From: Capronia americana
Taxonomy: Eukaryota > Ascomycota > Eurotiomycetes > Chaetothyriales > Herpotrichiellaceae
Reading direction: 5' to 3'
NCBI GenBank assembly: GCA_016110215.1
Contig: JADWQD010000004.1
Location: 2,232,001 to 2,296,000, forward strand
DNA: 64,000 nucleotides
The notes under the pieces were generated by a model, which saw only the letters and a program-made list of their open reading frames with translations, was not told the DNA's origin and ran no database searches. Of this stretch, positions 43,081 to 55,171 are shown piece by piece. The position numbers and the translations under genes were made by a program. Position 1 is the stretch's first letter. The number at the start of each line of letters is the position of its first letter.

Positions 43081-44144
43081 CTTGTCCACGCGATGGTGCG
43101 AGGCTACGCGGAAAGGCTCAGGAAACTAGTGAACTGCAATGACAGAAGCAGTGGAGGTTTTTGCAAGGCCCACCGTCCTGAGAATGTGAGTAGAAGAACA
43201 GTATTATACGTGCAGTTGAGTTATTGAATTCTCAAGGCTTGAAGCACTCGGCTATTCATCGAGACTGAAATTCATACGGGCGTTGCAACGTGCCGAAGGG
43301 GGAAGCCTGGAGCGGGAGCCCAGAGCTTGTGCCTCGGCTCAGCGATCCCTTTCACGTGCAATCACGTGCATCACCCAATCGCCCGTCTGTTCTTTCGCCG
43401 ACTTGCAGCTTCTTCAGGAAACATTCTCTCCTCCAACATCCTCAAATGGTTTTGCCCGAGCTTTGCTCGAGCTTACCCGACGTGTACTCGTACTGTCACT
43501 TCCAAACACAGCGCGTCTTCTCAACGCAAGCGGTTCCTCAGGCCCTCTGTCACCCTTGCAGCCTGTCTTCGGCCAGACCGACGCCTACGACACACACCGT
43601 TGCCTTGTTTCTCCTCCCTCTCTCCTGTCATGCCAATCTGAGCGTCCTCTGCTCGAGAATTGAAGCAACTTGACGTCTTGTGGGTGTGTGGGAAGAACCG
43701 CGCAGTCGTTCGGATAAAGCTCTTTTCGTTCAGCTGCGTCAAGGTGTAATCAACCATGACCTTGGCTGCGACTCCTTTGACGGACGCCCTTCTCCTCCTC
43801 GTGCGGCCCACGGTCCCCATTTCTACCTTTGAAGGTTCTGGCTACTTCTTGAATAGCATGGCGCTCGACACGTCACGTCCTGGACTAGTCATCTACAAAC
43901 GTGGCCTATTCTGAGGTTGGCAGCGGCGCCATGCACGGCGACTCTATTTGGCTTTGAAGGACTGGCTCCCGCAATTTAACCACCCTATCAACTTCTTGTC
44001 AGTTAGCGTATGCTACCGTATTGTTTTTGAACACCCTTAGCATACTTGGAATGGTTGCCATACTCAGCTTGCCACTCATCCTCTCGACTTCTTGCTTCCA
44101 TGCACATCATGTTCAGAGGCGTTGCTCTCATCGCTTATCCACGC
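43081..44144. other. Upstream of dienoyl-CoA isomerase; gene-poor
   Basis: It contains paired CACGTG sites (listed separately). Overlapping plus-strand frames at 43283-43673 are about 105-127 codons each with no recognisable features. Confidence 0.45.
43353..43368. promoter_or_regulatory. Paired CACGTG sites upstream of dienoyl-CoA isomerase
   Basis: CACGTG at 43353-43358 and 43363-43368, 10 bp apart centre to centre (one helical turn), each preceded by TCA/ATCA. They lie about 275-290 bp upstream of the isomerase start. Function is inferred. Confidence 0.45.
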
Positions 44145-44657
44145 TTATACCTGCTCCTGGTTGAGGGCCGCCTGGCTGGATATAACAGATCGTTCCATTT
44201 CGTTGGCCAGCATTTTCAGGAAAAGTTTTCCGACGGCGGTATATGATCGGCCATCCACGCAGTGTTTACTTTCGCCATTGGAACAACAATCAGACAACAG
44301 CCTTGCGCCTAGAACATGCTGCTCACAGTCCTCCAGGGTTTCTGCCGCGGTCTGCCGCTGAATGCAACAGTCCTACAAGTGAGTGCGTCGAGCCAACGTT
44401 TCAACTCCATCGTCAGAAGGTGCCATGAAATTGTTGATCAATTGGTCTTGAGGTGTCACATCTAAGACCGGCGTCACATTGAGGATTTCGTCACAAAAGG
44501 TCTGTCGGGCAATCACTGCCGCTGTTGGCCGCTTGTGTGTTGTACACTTGAAAATGCGACAATAATGACAGCGCTCTAGGCGAGCGAATCGGCTACCACC
44601 GAGGATTATTATGGCCTCTACCGACTCGTTACTTCCAAATGGAACCGTTGTCCAAGG
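44145..44657 (-). pseudogene. Possible decayed coding frame, family unknown
   Basis: On the minus strand one frame stays open for 94 codons (44657 to 44376), meets a single TAG at 44375-44373, then continues 75 codons to TAA at 44145. Text such as LNVTPVLDVTPQDQLINNF before the stop, and TAAETLEDCEQHVLGARLL and VGKLFLKMLANEMERSV after it, looks protein-like and helical. The TAG could also be the last bases of an intron (ttgtag/G). Low confidence: no start codon, family or partner exon is established. Confidence 0.25.
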
Positions 44658-45784
44658 CTAACGCGGATGATGAACCGCCTGTCCACACCAGCGTCGCGGA
44701 GTCATGCTCTTTGGATGCGACTCAGTACAGACAAGGGAGCCTGCAACAGAATGATTGAACGTAACACGAAAAGTTCTTCTTTTGCTAGGCTACCTGATCT
44801 GGCTTCTTCGCGTCGCCAATATCACCTTCTTGCTCCTCAAGTGATCTCCTTGTACTGCTTGCTACACGAGGCTTAGTAGTGCCGCTTGAGCCCATCTCCG
44901 GATACCCCCCGAACGTGTCCAAAAGAACTCTTCGTTATTGTTGTCCCACTTCAATTTCCTTGGAGAAATACGCGGAACGGACACGCTGTGTTGATTCAAT
45001 CATCTCCGCCGCCAATCCGGTGCGACCGTGCAGATCTCCAAGGTATGTTGGGAGGAGGATGCGACGGCTTCTGCTGCTCAGTCCAAATTGTGGGCGCGTC
45101 AAATGACTCCCATGTGGTTTTGTCTTTAAAAAGCACGTGGTAGATGTTGGCAAGCTGTCATATCCATACACTGGTCAGTATACGTTCAACCAAGTTGCTG
45201 ATTGCTTGGACGGTTGGGTGTCATCGATACAGAGCTCAAAGTAACTGGCATCTGATGGCAGTCGTGGCCGGGGTTACCCTGCATTTGAAGGTCACCTTCG
45301 TGGAACCTGATTGCCTTGAAACAGTGATCAGGAGTTCAAGCGTAGAAGTCACTGCTACGCCTCTGTTCATTTCTCCTGATCGGCCATACTTGAAGTATAC
45401 CGGTTCCGGTGTTACGAAATTGGCGTGGTACTCGACTTCGCTTCGGCCCTCAAGCGAGCTCTTGGTCAGATGGGATACGGAAGGGAGATTCTACCCAGGC
45501 TCCTGTGTCCGTGGTACGCGCTCTAACGGTGACTCGGCCCCTGGCTCTTCCTTGCCTTTGGCCCAAAACAATGTCTTCGGATGAAGGTCGGATGCAAAGC
45601 GGACATGTGGCATATATAATGCAGCTGCCCTGCCCATCTGAGGTAGTTCGCTCAACACCTTCAGTCTTCTTCGAAATCCTCAACATCGTCGCAGCTGTTC
45701 CTTGAAAGTCACAAACCCCACTGCACTCATCCGGGCCTCATCCAAGAGTCTTTGCACGGGGAAGATCAACCATCAACCAACACG
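44658..45784. other. Gene-poor region
   Basis: Only short overlapping frames on both strands. No repeat or RNA gene recognised. Confidence 0.45.
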
Positions 45785-46103
45785 ATGTGCCAACATCCCA
45801 AGCCTGTTGACACCTGCCGTGCTTGCGCTGGACATCCTCCACGGTATGTTCCCAAGACAAGTTCAAGCCTGTCTTTATGCACCCCATATGAATTTCATGA
45901 AAATGGAAGGCTCGATGACTGACGTCTGCAGGAACGGATCCATGTGCAACACATGCAGAGGCCGTGGTTATATTGAACGTCCCTGCCCTAAATGCTCCGC
46001 GTCTGGCAGACGGGCCGAAACAAGCACCAGCACGTCCAGGGGACATACTAGACAGAAGGTTGTCCCTGGTAGGGATAACGGTCAGAGCGTCTCGGGGTCT
46101 TGA
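45785..46103 (+). CDS. Small Cys-rich (CxxC knuckle) protein
   Basis: Two exons, 45785-45843 and 45932-46103, join across an 88-nt intron (gtatgt..ctgcag) in phase; about 76 aa. The product starts MCQHPKPVDTCRACAGHPPR and continues NGSMCNTCRGRGYIERPCPK, then CSASGRR with a Ser/Thr/Arg tail. The CxxC pairs at CRAC, CNTC and CPKC, and the CxxCxGxG-like CNTCRGRG, recall half of a DnaJ-type zinc-binding module. No J domain is present. Six cysteines in three pairs plus one early Cys could bind zinc. No long ATG-initiated frame shows this gene, and it is the only convincing gene in a 6-kb block. Function unknown. Confidence 0.55.
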
Positions 46104-48959
46104 CCGGGAAGGGACAGAGCGCGCAGCGGTCCGGAAATGGGTTCGGAGTTCTACTAGCAATTTGTGTGTTTATGCGAGAACGTCGAGCCCGAATCCAGCT
46201 CGCAGCAACGAAGTAACGACCCATTGAATTCATTCGCTCACCATGCCACGAGGTCGGACCTTGATAGCAGTCTTTTCTAAGTGCCAATCTGCCGTTGCCG
46301 AGCTGCGATAATATGAGATGGACGCGGTCAGGGAGCTGTATCTGAACACCACCAGTTAAGCATGACCATGCAGCGACCGAACCGCGGTACTCACTGGGCC
46401 TGACGCTTCCAAAGCAAATCTTGCAGAGCGCAGTCCCTGAAGGACCTAGAAGTGTCAGTCATCTTCCTCCGAGAGGATGGGAGGTGCATGATATCGGACG
46501 GCAAGGGTTCCGTATGGTCCTTTGTCTGGGCTTGTGTCACGCATTCCCAACCTAGACAACGGGACCTCAGTTCATGAAAATACAACCTGATGCTGTGCGT
46601 TATGTCGCGAGCGCACGAGCCCTACGGGGGTCATATTTGAAAAGGACAAGACCGGCTCCGTGAAGGGCCGTGGCTCGGCGAGCTGGGTTAAGGCTATGCG
46701 GCGGCTGCTGTGCAACTCTGAAATCTACCATCGATCGATGCTGGCCTGGTTTGGGCCGACCTCACGATTGGCAAAGCTGCCCACTGTCATTTCCTTTCCG
46801 AGCCACGCGCAGCTTCCTGGCAATGGCGTTATGATTGGCAAGATTGCATTGGTTTGTGGTCTCGAGACCTGCGGAGCGGATCCCGTTTGAAGGTCACGGG
46901 GTGAAGGCAACCGGTGAGACTCGATTGGGTACCTTGCAGTGTTGGTGAACCTGGAAACTAGTCACACACGCCGGATCCCTCGGGGAATTGCCAATCCTCA
47001 ATCCCTCCCGTCGCGAGGTCATGTGGAAAGGATCAGCCAGAGTGCACAGTTGAGGGACCACCGCATCCCACACCTTCCACGGCCTGCTGTTACAATGATG
47101 ACGTTGCAGGGACTGGTTTGAATACAGCGACAGTCGCTTGGTACACCAGTCGACCTATCATCAGACGTGATCGAGGAAGATTCCGCATGGCAAGACGATT
47201 AGCCACTCGGAGACGACAGAGCACGACTTCAACGCGCTGTCCACTCCATTCTCGCGCATCTATCACATACAGCGGCGTTTCTTTTTCACACGAGGATTTC
47301 ACATTGACCTGGATCAGGAGGCTTCGGCAACCCTGCGTCTTATTCTACGAACACCGGCCAGGTTCCTGAAACGAACCTCGACAGTCAACCCGGTGTAACA
47401 GTGTGCCGCCTCGCTGAGATTGAAATGCCCTGATCATCATGCTATAAGCAGAGAGGTACGCATATCTGTCATCACCAATCGCTGCATCTACTCGGAATCC
47501 AAGTACCTACCGACGAGGAGCGTTTCAGCACCAAGCTTGCGTCGTCTGCTACCAAATCTCGCTCTCGCCGATGATGACGTGGCAGGTTCGTACTCCGTAC
47601 GCCTTCTTGATTCCATTTCGTGGGGCGCGTGACATTGATGTTGCAAAAAAAGAGACTGCAGACACCGAAGGGAGGTGAATGCCTGTTGTTTTTCGCTGGC
47701 GCAGCTGCCATTTCGGAGGAGAACCTTTTCTGGAATCATGCGTTCCAGTTCCATGGCTGCGTCAGACACGGGGAAGTGGACGGCGCAACAGCCAAGCACT
47801 CCCCGTCGCGCGACTGCGAAGCAATCTAGCCTCCAACAGACCTGGCCGCGTTGTGACTTGCAGTCATGAGAATGACGAAGACAGCAACGATGATCGATCG
47901 CCATTTGTCGACCTGGAAATACCCTCAAGTCAAGTGTCGGTTGCTCTCCTCACCGCTCCAAGGCTTTCACCCACAGCCCGCCTCGAACTCGCCGTCTCGT
48001 GTGGCTCCAAGTGGACAACACTCCGCAATCCTCTCCAGCGTCTGGCAAAACTGTAAATCAAGAGGACGGCTGAAAGGCCAGAGTATTGGGTTACACGACA
48101 TCTCCGGTCGTTTCGTTATTGCCTTTGGACACCATAGAAGCGTATGGCAACTCTTGCTTACTGGGCCCGAAGAGCTGGGCTCGAAGAGCTCAACATTCGA
48201 CATAGTAGCCAACATTCACGGAAAGTGGAAGAGAGAGAGGTATAGCAGTGTCTCCCGCCTACCGAACCTCATCGTCCGAATCTCTTGGAATGCGCATGAA
48301 GCTCAGCCGCCCGCACATCATTTTTGTGGCGACAGATCTTTTGGGCTCTCTGTCCACTCAATCGGCAATGAACATGTCCCATCTGTGAAAAGTCGAGTCT
48401 TCATTATTGAACGGCCATGCGGGTTTCAAGTCATACTGGCAAATTTCCCTGTTTCTACGATTTCTTTGTGGGAAGCACCTACGTGAGACGAGGTTTTCCC
48501 ACCACCAGCAATGAACCAATTGTGTCTCGTTTCTGACCAATGCTCTGAATATTTATCCTTAATAGACTCGGAGAAGGGCAAGCATAAACTCCTCCCTTGC
48601 GAATATCCTGTCTAGTATGGTGTGATCGCGGCCTCAAGCACGCAAGGCTATGACTCCTGACAAGCCACCCTTACTCACCGCCAATGATGCTGCACGATTA
48701 GAGCTAGGCCGTTGGCATCCTAGTGGAGACGGAGTTTGGCCGCCCACGGCGTCTTGAATATGGCTATTGGTTGTCTATACCATGCCTATACGGCCGATAT
48801 CGGGTGGCTTGCCAGGCGATCTCCGGGCGGTCGGCAAGAAGATCGACAGCCCCAGGACCCCCAACCACTGCGGTTGCGCTCAAAGCTGATTACACTAGAG
48901 TTCCATTCCTTCCTCCTTTCTCACACCTCCAGACGGCGGGATCCCACTTTAGCCAAGGC
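46104..48959. other. Gene-poor region
   Basis: 2.9 kb. The longest frame is 47866-48486 (+, 206 codons) with no motif, no codon bias and overlapping frames of similar length, so I do not call it. No transposon features such as terminal repeats or RIP-like AT-rich bias were noticed. Confidence 0.45.
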
Positions 48960-51002
48960 ATGTCTAGGATCTCACGGCCTTTCAAATGGTTCTATCATGA
49001 GTTCGGAATTGTCTCGATCCACGAAACGGGTCGCAATGCCTGGCTCATCATCCTGGCTCGCTCGTGCCGGATGTTTGCTTACGGCACGAATTCCTTGATA
49101 TTAGGTAAGTCGTCGGATGTCTCGTGCTCTCGCATCTTGGCTCTGCCCAAGGCCTGACGAGGCTGTCCCTGGCGAGGAGATCTCTTGGCCGGGGTTCGAA
49201 TGCCTTTCATAATTGACTGTGGATAGCGATCTTCTTCTCGGCCCTCAACTACTCCGACCACCAGATCGGCATCTTTATGACCTTGACCTTACTCGGCGAT
49301 GTCTTCCTGGGTACATTTCTCACCCTGATCGCCGACCGAGTGGGCCGCCGGCGCGTGCTCTTGGGCGGATCCGTGCTGATGATCTTGAGCGGCTTCGTCT
49401 TTGCCGTGTTTGAGAACTTCTGGATCTTGCTGATTGCGGCGATATTGGGCGTGATTAGTGTCACGGGAGGAGACTTTGGCCCGTTCCGGAGCATCGAGGA
49501 GTAAGCTACTTCCTGCAAAGCTCGAAGGGGGAAAGAATTTGAGCTGACGGTTTTTCATCTACTACAGGTCGGTCTTGTCGCAACTCACAACTCCCACGAC
49601 CCGCTCGGACGTCCTAGCATGGTATGTTACCACGTCAACTCTAGGATCGAGTATCGGCAGTGAAGTTTCGGGGAGATTCATCCACTATCTACAGGCGCGA
49701 CCCGGCTGGACCGATGTCGATGCCTACCATGCGCTGTTTTGGATCTATCTGATCATGGGTATTGTCAACGTGCTTTTCGTTCTCTTATTGACTGATGCCT
49801 GCGAGCTCCCATCAAACGGCAAGGGGGAAGAGATGTATTCTCGCGTGCCTCAGGAGGATCAAGGTCGCCACGGAGATGTCGACAATGACGAAACGGCAGA
49901 GCACCAGTCAACACCACCGAACGGCACCGCCGAAGCCGACGTAGAGGCAGCATCCCCGCCACCGACACCAATCCGACCACTTCGCTCTCCACAGCCTCCG
50001 ACCTTCTCTCAAAGTCGCCTCTCGCGCGCTGCTTCGGCCTTTTCGAGTGCCTTATCCCAGATCTCCCAGACAACCCGACGAACAATGTACAAACTGTGGT
50101 TTCTGCTGCTCATCGACTCGCTTGCCGACGGAATGGTCCCCTATTCCCTGACGAATTACTACATGGACGTGAAGTTCCACCCTTCCAAGTCCACGCTCGG
50201 CGACGTCACCTCTCTGTCCTACTTCCTAGGTGCTATTGGCGCCGTCTTCGCAGGCCCTCTGGCCCGGAAGATCGGCCTCATCAACACCATGGTCTTCACG
50301 CACGTCCCCTCCTCCACGGCCGTCCTTCTCTTTCCCCTCGCGCCCTATTTCTGGGTCACGGCGCTCTTCCTGCTCGTCCGCACGGGCCTGAATAACATGG
50401 ACCAAGCCCCTCGCTCGGCCTTCATCGCCGCAGTCGTGAAGCCTGAGGAACGCACCGCAGTCATGGGCATCACGAGCATGTTGAGGAATCTGGCCGCCAT
50501 GTGCGGCCCCACGGTCACGGGCGTTCTCGCCGAGGGAGACAGATTCGGTGTCGCCTTCATCGCCGCCGGGATATGTCGCCTGATTTACGATTTCGGGCTA
50601 TACGCTCTCTTCGTCGGCTACGAGAGGGGCAAGAGGCTCCAAGACAGGAGGGACGACGAGGATGATGACGATGATGACGATGATGATGAAGGCGAAATGG
50701 CGTCCACCGGACATGGACGTGGACAGAGACAGAGACATGGGATCAACGGCGGCGCTCCCGCCGACCACTTCGAGCTAGACAGTCTCGCTGATTCGGAAAC
50801 TTCGGACGATACTAGCAACAGCAGCGGCAGCGGCAGCAGCAAATACAAGACCAGGGAGAAGGACCCCTTCCACACCACAGTGACGGCGACGGTGCCGCCG
50901 AAGACGCCGGAAAGTGATCGCCTACATGTGCCCCGGCAGATTGGAGACAGCCCGCGCGTACGAAGTCGGAGTCCGCATCATCGATCGAGCGCGTCCGAGT
51001 AG
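48960..51002 (+). CDS. MFS transporter with long acidic C-terminal tail
   Basis: Three exons: 48960-49104, 49227-49500 and 49568-51002; about 617 aa. Spliced joints are NSLIL|AIFFSALNYSDH and RSIEE|SVLSQLTTPTTRSDV. The start is MSRISRPFKWFYHEFG; the frame is open further upstream, so a longer N-terminus cannot be excluded. The MFS loop 2-3 motif is visible as LTLIADRVGRRRVLLGG. The central loop (about 215-285) is long, Pro/Ser-rich and cytosolic. The second six-helix half includes NYYMDVKFHPSKSTLGDVTS and AAMCGPTVTGVLA. The C-terminus has a run of Asp (DDEDDDDDDDDDEGEM) and a Ser/Gly-rich tail. Substrate unknown. Confidence 0.88.
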
Positions 51003-51317
51003 TCTAAGTAAATCTGCGCAGACTATCGACTGTATGGATGCAGACTATCGTATGTACGTGTGTATGTAGACTGCAGAATGTACGTACGTACGCATGCAGG
51101 GTGAGGAAACGGGAGTAAGCGGGAGTAAGTTTCGGGAAGGGTGTCAAATTGCTATAGGTATTGAACGTCTGTCTCCCGCGTACAAATACAGTGTATATAT
51201 ATACATATACGTATGCGATTGGCACTGGAATATGTATGCATATGCCTGTATGTATACATGTATGTATGGGTGGGTGTGATGAATCAATGAGAATGACACA
51301 TTGTAGGATAAGTCCTG

Positions 51318-51336
51318 TATCTATCTATCTATCTAG
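51318..51336 (+). repeat. (TATC)n microsatellite
   Basis: About four and a half tandem tetramers downstream of the first MFS gene. Confidence 0.75.
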
Positions 51337-51727
51337 ATACCTAGGTACGTATATATCCTTTCAAGGACATTCGATAGATTTGAAAAGCGGAATGCGAAAT
51401 GCGAAATACGAAATATATCCTGTATACTATATATACCGGGCTGGCTGTATCTCTGAAAATCAGATCAGATCAAATCAATCAATTAATCAATCTATCTTTC
51501 TCGACGAGACGTGTACATACATACATAAGGTGCCAAATCTGCTGTGCTCTACTGTGCTCTACTCTACTGTATTTATATATCGTCCGTCTTATCGTCCTAG
51601 TCGTGAATTCGAGGGCAGCACCGAGAACTCCTACAGTACAGTATATCTAATACGAGCACGATGGTCTATCAGGGTCCTTCGATACTGTATCTATTCTCGA
51701 GATTGATCAGATTGAGATTAAGATTAC

Positions 51728-51746
51728 GATTCAGATTCAGATTCAG
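51728..51746 (+). repeat. (GATTCA)3 hexamer repeat
   Basis: Three tandem copies, flanked by related GATTGA, GATTAA and GATTAC units from about 51710. Confidence 0.7.
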
Positions 51747-52407
51747 ACTGACTGTGCCTATGCCTTCGGCCGTGCCTACGTGACAGTGACAGTGACGTTC
51801 ACTACATTCTAACCTGTCTCTTCCACCTCTTCACCTCTAAAAAACGAGGACTGGACTTCCATATGACCATTCTGTTCTGTTCTGTCCTGTTCTCCGTTTC
51901 GAAGCCGGACGGGCCGTCGATGTCGATTGACATTCTACCGCTCGCGGCTATCTTTGCACATACTTGCATGGCCCACGCTCCCCCTTCCACTGATCTTTAC
52001 TTCACACCACTGCTGTCTCCTTCAGTCGTCGACTCGATCACCGGATAGTAGTTGTTTTTCGATCGTCTAGCTGCGCTGTAATCACCGACTGGGTTGCACG
52101 ACTGGAACGGGAGGTGCGATTGGTGCCTGCGCTGGTGCCTGTGCTGGTTGTATCTATTAATATGACAATGAAAGGCACCGAAACGTCTTCTGGTCGTTCA
52201 TTAGAGCGCTAGAGCTGAGCTTGATCCCTGCCAGTCGCAGTACGCTGTGGCTTGACATTCGGTAGGTATTTGAATGCCGTATCGAGACGGGATGTCTTTT
52301 CTTAACAAGATCGACTGGAACGCCGAGACTATAAGTCTGGCACAAGACGATTTGGTTGCCGTGAATAAACGGCTCATTTACCCCAAACTCCTTTCCGTGA
52401 GAATCCC

Positions 52408-54398
52408 TCATCCAGCAGCATACGTGCTCTTGGCTCGCAGGGTCGGACCGTACTTCCAGAGGAGAAGAGGCGCAGGGATACCAAGGCCGATCCCAATGAA
52501 AGCGAGCATCGAGTTGCCCCAGTCTAGGCCGAGGGCATCGTACATGTACGGCGCGAACAATGGACTGTTTAGTCGCGTGGTTAGCTAACACCTTTCACAA
52601 GACTGGGAACAGCCCAAAGACTCACAAGCCAAATCCAGCCAAACTCCGCAGGACCACCGCCGACCCCACAGCAGAGGCCGCGAATCGCGAATAGGCATCC
52701 ACAATATATGTCTGCGTGCACTGGAAGCCCATGATTGTACCGGCCGCAAAGATTGCAGCCCCGATGTTAGGCACGATCCAATGAACACTGCTCCTGGCGC
52801 TCCAACCGTAAATGAAAAGCCCGATTGGCACGAGAATCGCGCCTGGAACCATAAGCGGGACACGAAACTCAGGCATGCCCTCGTTGTTGTTTCGACGTTT
52901 CAACTTGCGGTAGATGCCGTCGTTGATGGGTGCGCAGATCTGGGTGCCTAGAAAGAAGCCAACGCCGAGGGAGATGTAGTTGAGCCCGCCGATGCCGACA
53001 GATTCGTGGTAGACGTCTTCCCAGACAGAGGGAAAGGTGGACAGGACGAGGTACATGAGGCCGTACAGATAAGCCCTGCGTATCATTAGCCGCGGGTGTT
53101 TGGTGAAAAGCGGAGGCGTACTCACATGTACAAGGCGAGAACCTGAATAATGGGCTGGGTCCCAAGAAGGCGGAACGGCCGGATAAGACTCGAACGGAGG
53201 ACCTTGCTCAGCGTCCTATCGGGACTTTCCCACTCGGTGTGGTAATGAGGGTTGCCCGTTTCCTTCCGGAGCTTTTCAGCTCGGTTGCTCAGCAACTTGG
53301 GCGCATATGTTTCTCGTAGGTAGATTACGCCGAGAACTTGGATGCCGGCGTCCACAATCGAGGTCGACCAGAAACACCATCTCCATGTTGTCTACGATCT
53401 GTCAGTCTTTGGACATTGTAAATGATCTGCGGACCACCAGGCTCACCTTCATGGCGATGAAACCGCCCGCAATAGGTCCGACGGCTGGACCGAGCAAAGG
53501 GGCAAGTGAGTATATGCTGATAGCCTTGCCGCGCTCTTCAGCGTGCCAGCAGTCGCTAAGCACTCCACCACCCAGTGCCAGGGGTGCACTTCCACCCAAT
53601 CCGCTCAAGAATCGAAACGCAATGAGCTGACTTTGCGTCTGGGCAAACCCACATGCAATATTCCAAGCCAAAAAGAACAGGTTCGACAGTTGAAGAATAA
53701 TGACTCGGCCGTATATCTCTGACAGAGGGCCCAAGAACAGTGGCCCGATGGCATATGCGAGGACAAATATGGAAAGTGTCAGGGATAATTCGACTTCTTG
53801 GGTGATGCCCAGGTCTTGGCCGATTTTGCCCAAAGCCGGCGCGACCATAGACGACGAGACAGGAGAGATGAAGGTGAATGAGGAGACGATAAGCGTTGCC
53901 GCCCACCTCTTGCGGAATGCCCAGTTCTTCGGATTGTCAGGGTCGTCAGGCCCATCCCAAGTCACCTATGAGCGACTGATTAGCCGCTGATGTGCCAAGC
54001 AAGAGTCAATCAGGCCGTCTTACCAGGTTGGGATCCTTGAGCGATCGGGTCGATTTTTCAGATTTCAAGCCAGGGCGAGTCGGCGCCGCTTCCAGATCGT
54101 GAGAATTCACCACGCCGAATCTAACCTCCTCGATGTGCGACTCTCCGCTTTCTGATGCTGTATCATCGCTGCTAAGTGGCGATACTGGTACGTCCATGTT
54201 GGCGTTGGTATAATGTTCATCCCGTGTCGCTGAAACGTGATAATGGTGCGACCCATGGTCGTCCATAAACTGCGGTGAAAACAACTGATGGGAATCATCC
54301 TCGGGTGTCGACCGTGCTCGGCTTAAAGACCTGCGGAGCGGGCGCCTGGTGCGGTTTTCGGGCGCTGTCTGCGTCCTGTTCAAGTCAGTAGAAGCCAT
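52408..54398 (-). CDS. MFS transporter, DHA1 drug/polyamine:H+ antiporter type
   Basis: Five exons: 54398-54024, 53965-53447, 53391-53126, 53075-52626 and 52564-52408; about 588 aa, all junctions in phase. A 125-residue hydrophilic N-terminus (MASTDLNRTQ) is exon 1. The family signature for fungal Tpo1/Flu1-like DHA1 proteins follows the splice: VTWDGPDDPDNPKNW. Next come the loop 2-3 motif GPLSEIYGRVIILQL, LSGLGGSAPLALGGGVLSDC and the TM5 antiporter motif SLAPLLGPAVGPIAGG. TTWRWCFWSTSIVDAG and the conserved ETYAPKLL follow. The last exon encodes FPLFAPYMYDALGLDWGNS and LGIPAPLLLWKYGPTLR. It probably exports polyamines, drugs or metabolites at the plasma membrane; substrate inferred. Confidence 0.93.
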
Positions 54399-55171
54399 GA
54401 TAGGCCTGAGTTCTAGTCTCGTTGACCGCCTGCAGAAATATATGCAAGACTAAAGCGGAAATGCGGCACGCAGTAGTTTCATCGAGGATCTTGAAGGTGG
54501 AGTGTGGGAACTGGCCGAGATGTTATAAAGCATTTGCCGGCTCGAAAATCTGGAGAGAGGAAGCCGGGTTTATGCATTATGCCCGGTGTTGTAGCCATCA
54601 TTGCCGTCCCAGCTGGGTGAAACAATTGCACCCCAGCGTGGCGAGGAGCGAGAGGACCCTCAACGAGGCCGTCTCGTCCCCTCGCAGGCACAGGTCCAGG
54701 TGGTTTGGGCTGGTCGGAACTCGGCACAAGGAAGAGCAAGGAATATGGAAGGGCATTCTGGCTCGGCCACAACGTGAAACGTCATCTGCAGAGGCCGTTA
54801 CCGGGCAGTCAAGCTTCTGATCGGCATGACCGGAGCAGATCTTGATTTCATATGGCGTGCGGTGAGTGGCTGCAACCGGGGAACCGAGCAGCTGATGAAA
54901 AGTCTGTCATCGAAGGACGCAGAATGCAGGACGCAGGATTCGCCTCGGCGCCGATCCAGTTGAGCAAAAACTCCGAGGCTTAGTCATGTGTCACGTGCTT
55001 TGCCTGCGCTTGCGTCCTCCGATCTGTGATTCACCGTTGATGGGGCCAAGCGGGGTAGACAGGCACGTGACGAGGAGAGGAGCCACCAGTGCCACCTGTC
55101 TCTGTTTCTTGAAGCACATTTCGCCTTTTCCACTATTAACATTGACTTGAATCCGACCGCCTTTCGACCCT
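54399..55171. other. Intergenic with two CACGTG sites
   Basis: Between the DHA1 gene start and the stop of the Hsp70-like gene. CACGTG lies at 54992-54997 and 55064-55069 (the latter CACGTGAC). No gene seen. Confidence 0.5.
54992..55069. promoter_or_regulatory. Two CACGTG sites upstream of DHA1 transporter
   Basis: CACGTG at 54992-54997 and 55064-55069. They sit about 600-670 bp upstream of the DHA1 start and downstream of the Hsp70-like stop, so a role in DHA1 control is possible but unproven. Confidence 0.3.

Larger units (their letters stand above)
51003..52407. other. Convergent 3' region rich in short simple repeats
   Basis: 1.4 kb between the stops of two MFS genes. It is filled with short repeats: GTAC/CGTA tracts (51054-51095), TATA-rich tracts (51190-51215, 51420-51440), TATC repeats (51318-51336), (GATTCA)n (51728-51746) and GACAGT repeats (51781-51795). 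No gene is seen. Confidence 0.6.

Noticed and set aside
47866..48486. 206-codon plus-strand frame in the gene desert
   Set aside because: No motif, overlapping frames of similar openness, no start context; about what chance allows in 64 kb.
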